NCBI RefSeq assembly: GCF_006517275.1
Contig: NZ_CP041191.1
Span: 558,001-622,000 of the forward strand
Direction of reading: 5' to 3'
DNA: 64,000 nucleotides
Source: Labrenzia sp. PHM005
Lineage (GTDB): Bacteria > Pseudomonadota > Alphaproteobacteria > Rhizobiales > Stappiaceae
Part shown: one piece after another, positions 62,059 to 64,000 of the stretch
How the letters are laid out: each line of letters opens with the position of its first letter
How positions within the stretch are numbered: position 1 is the stretch's first letter
Notes under the pieces: generated by a model
The model's input: only the letters and a program-made list of their open reading frames with translations
The model's database searches: none
What the model was told of the DNA's origin: nothing
Translations under genes and position numbers: made by a program

Positions 62059-62949
62059 TCAACCTTCACCGGGTTCAACATTCCCCGTGGAACTCAAATA
62101 CTCCGAGAGTTTCTCCAATACTTTCGCACGGCGGGAGTTCGGGGACTGCACGATGCCCAACCCACGACGGATTGGGGTCGGCCCGAAAGGAAACCAATCA
62201 AGTGCCTCGGTTTGAAGCCCGCGCAAAGCTGCGTAGGGTACGATCGCGAACCCCAGACCAGCCTGCACGCAACCCACCACGGCAGACATAGTATTCACTG
62301 ACACGATCTGACGAACTGTCAGTCCAAGACGCGCAATTTCGGTGTCGATCTGGCGCGCCAGAGGCACCCTAATTCCATATCGTATAAAGGGCAGATCGCG
62401 CACCAAAATTTCAAAACTTTTGTCCGGCACACTTGAAGGTTTGAGCACCACCAAGGGTTCCGTAATAACCAACGTCCATTGAAGGCCCGGCGGCACGGCT
62501 ACATGGTCCGCGACCAGCGCGGCATCCAATTGCCCAGAAATCACGTCCGCCATCAGATCCTCTGACAGGCCTATTGTCAGTCTAAATTTTAGTTCGGGAT
62601 AGTTTTCACTGAGCTGCGCAAGGGCATTGGGCAGGATGTGTGTCCCGCACGTTCTCAGTGCCCCGAGAGCCAGCGTTCCGCCGACATCCTCTCCTTCGAT
62701 CGCCGCTTTGGTGTCGGCGACGATACGCAATATTGACCGCGCCGCGGCCTGCACTTCACGCCCCTTTACCGTCAAAGCCGGAGGGCGGCGGGACCGGTCA
62801 AACAAGGCGGTGCCAAGATCGGTTTCCAATGCTGAAATCTGCTGGCTTACCGCCGATGCACTGAGGTTGACTTCCTTCGCGGCGGCCGCAAACCCACCAC
62901 GTTGAATAATCGCGAGAAAAGTCTCGAGTTGCCGTGTGTCCATATTCAT
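62059..62949 (-). CDS. LysR-family transcriptional regulator
   Basis: A 296-residue regulator. The N-terminal helix-turn-helix MDTRQLETFLAIIQRGGFAA followed by EVNLSASAVSQQISALETDLGTALFDRS is the LysR signature, and a periplasmic-binding-like effector domain follows (about 90-290). It diverges from the TctC-type binding-protein gene across about 120 bp and probably controls it. ATGs at 62949 and 62943 are both possible; no clear ribosome site is seen. Confidence 0.88.
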   Translation of the reverse strand: MNMDTRQLETFLAIIQRGGFAAAAKEVNLSASAVSQQISALETDLGTALFDRSRRPPALTVKGREVQAAARSILRIVADTKAAIEGEDVGGTLALGALRTCGTHILPNALAQLSENYPELKFRLTIGLSEDLMADVISGQLDAALVADHVAVPPGLQWTLVITEPLVVLKPSSVPDKSFEILVRDLPFIRYGIRVPLARQIDTEIARLGLTVRQIVSVNTMSAVVGCVQAGLGFAIVPYAALRGLQTEALDWFPFGPTPIRRGLGIVQSPNSRRAKVLEKLSEYLSSTGNVEPGEG

Positions 62950-62989
62950 AAAATAAGAAAAACTGAATTTAAAAGCAATAATTATGCTC

Positions 62990-63001
62990 TTTGCATGCAA
63001 A
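62990..63001. promoter_or_regulatory. Candidate LysR operator palindrome
   Basis: TTTGCATGCAAA is a perfect 12-bp palindrome in the 120-bp gap between the LysR and TctC-type genes. Its position between divergent genes fits a LysR site; the assignment is by context. Confidence 0.4.
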
Positions 63002-63069
63002 AATCTTATGATACGGTTTTGGGCATATAAAAAACTTCAGAATTGCCGACCAACTCAGGGAACCAAATC

Positions 63070-64000
63070 ATGAAAATCATTAAGGGGCTCGCTGCCCTCT
63101 TTACCGCCGCCATGTTGGCGGCCCCCGCCCTTGCTGAAGACTATCCCACGCGCGCCGTGGAGTTTATCGTACCCTGGTCGCCGGGTGGTGGATCTGACAC
63201 ATTGATGCGTCTGGTTTCTGCCAACATCGAACCGCACCTTGGCGTGGAATTGCCAATCATCAATATGCCAGGTGTCGGGGGGACCGTGGGACTGCGTGAA
63301 GCGTCACGGCGCGATGCGGACGGCTATACAGTTTCGCAAGTTCACGAAGGTCTTCTGATGGCGACCTTGACCGGCCTGACGGAATTGACTTGGGAAGACT
63401 TCGAACCGATCGCCCTGATGACGGCATCGCCGCAGTTTCTGATCACAAAATCGACGGACAGCTACTCGAATTTTGACGAATTCGTTGCCTATGCCAAGGA
63501 GCGCCCGAACGAACTCACAATGGGCGTCACACTGGGCGGATTACCACATCTCTTCGCTGCGATGATCGAACAAGCCTACGGCTTGAAATTCAAATATGTG
63601 GGATATGAGGGCACGGGCGAGCGAGTACGTGCCGCCGTCGGTGGCAACCTGGATCTGATTATTGGCGATGTCGCTTCTTCCCTTGAGTTTGCCAAAAACG
63701 GCGACCTGAAATTCCTCGCAGCCGGATCGGCCGAACGTCATCCGGCAGTACCTGAAGTGCCGACGTTCCGTGAAAAGGGCGAAGATATGCTTCTGACTGT
63801 GACCCGCGGGATCGTGATGCCCAAAGGCACTCCGGCGGAAGTTCGCAATGTCATGGAAGCTGCTTTGCAAAAGCTGGCCCAGGATGAGACCTACATCAAA
63901 CAAACCAACAATGTAGGATCTCAGGTCACGTTTATGGGTCAGGACGACTACCGTGCCTACTTGGCAAACCTTGATGCAACGGTGAAATCTCTAGCTTCGG
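63070..64000 (+). CDS. Tripartite tricarboxylate transporter binding protein, TctC/Bug family (3' end beyond window)
   Basis: The frame from the ATG at 63070 is open to the window edge (310 codons). The first 22 residues (MKIIKGLAALFTAAMLAAPALA) form a signal peptide. The mature part begins EDYPTRAVEFIVPWSPGGGSDTLMRLVS, the hallmark of TctC/Bug proteins, and has GVGGTVGLREASRRDADGYTV near residue 65. These bind di- and tricarboxylates or other acids in the periplasm. The cognate TctAB membrane subunits would be expected beyond the window. The stop is not seen. Confidence 0.88.
   Translation, partial: MKIIKGLAALFTAAMLAAPALAEDYPTRAVEFIVPWSPGGGSDTLMRLVSANIEPHLGVELPIINMPGVGGTVGLREASRRDADGYTVSQVHEGLLMATLTGLTELTWEDFEPIALMTASPQFLITKSTDSYSNFDEFVAYAKERPNELTMGVTLGGLPHLFAAMIEQAYGLKFKYVGYEGTGERVRAAVGGNLDLIIGDVASSLEFAKNGDLKFLAAGSAERHPAVPEVPTFREKGEDMLLTVTRGIVMPKGTPAEVRNVMEAALQKLAQDETYIKQTNNVGSQVTFMGQDDYRAYLANLDATVKSLAS

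Noticed and set aside
1..64000. CRISPR arrays, tRNA or rRNA genes, prophage and large tandem repeats
   Set aside because: I looked for regularly spaced direct repeats, cloverleaf-like ends and phage gene runs and saw none.

Overview
The window looks like chromosomal DNA of a free-living, probably marine alphaproteobacterium; Stappiaceae (Roseibium/Labrenzia) or a roseobacter-like group is my best guess, not a proof. The reasons are a mid-50s to about 60 percent GC content by eye, an mmcB gene behind an alphaproteobacterial LexA box (GAAC-N7-GAAC), TRAP, tripartite tricarboxylate and BCCT carriers, a SoeABC-type sulfite dehydrogenase, and a xylose ABC system with a single-domain ATPase. I saw no rRNA, tRNA, CRISPR array, phage or complete insertion sequence. 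There is one clear small non-autonomous mobile element.

Layout. 0-4 kb: the tail of a class V aminotransferase, polyphosphate:AMP phosphotransferase, and a DedA-PAP2-LssY membrane protein. 4-9.6 kb: a sulfide-oxidation operon with two YeeE/YedE half-transporters, a persulfide-dioxygenase-like enzyme, a DUF442 domain fused to a type II sulfide:quinone oxidoreductase, then a SulP carrier. 9.6-10.7 kb: a secreted protein of unknown function and SOS-linked mmcB. 10.9-18.6 kb: a xylose locus (xylA, xylB, ABC transporter, divergent ROK regulator). 18.5-21.9 kb: a di-heme cytochrome and CRTAC1-like pair whose first gene carries the mobile element inside its signal peptide. 22.7-25.5 kb: preTA for reductive pyrimidine breakdown. 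25.5-30 kb: soeABC. 30-34 kb: a BCCT carrier with an overlapping 35-residue membrane protein, and a CHASE4-GGDEF-EAL protein. 34-36.4 kb: an NMT1/ThiY-type binding protein diverging from an iodotyrosine-deiodinase-like flavoprotein. 36.4-43.9 kb: a seven-gene V/A-type ATPase operon. 44.3-61.9 kb: a catabolic region with an IclR regulator, a TRAP transporter, MFS and MaoC genes on one side, and two CoA-transferases, four acyl-CoA dehydrogenases and an acyl-CoA ligase on the other. 62-64 kb: a LysR regulator diverging from a TctC-type binding protein that runs off the window.

How the genes work together. Sulfide could be oxidised by the SQR fusion to persulfide, then by the dioxygenase to sulfite, and the sulfite by SoeABC to sulfate. 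This parallels the mitochondrial SQOR-ETHE1 route. Near-consensus RutR boxes sit upstream of preT and in the gap between the ThiY-like gene and the deiodinase-like gene, suggesting a pyrimidine regulon. A 31-bp motif shared by the dctP promoter region and the CoA-transferase promoter suggests that the IclR protein controls both halves of the catabolic region.

The most unusual observation is the 266-bp inverted-repeat element at 18581-18846. It is flanked by CTAG duplications and inserted in frame into the signal-peptide codons of the di-heme cytochrome gene. Removing 270 bp restores a textbook signal peptide.
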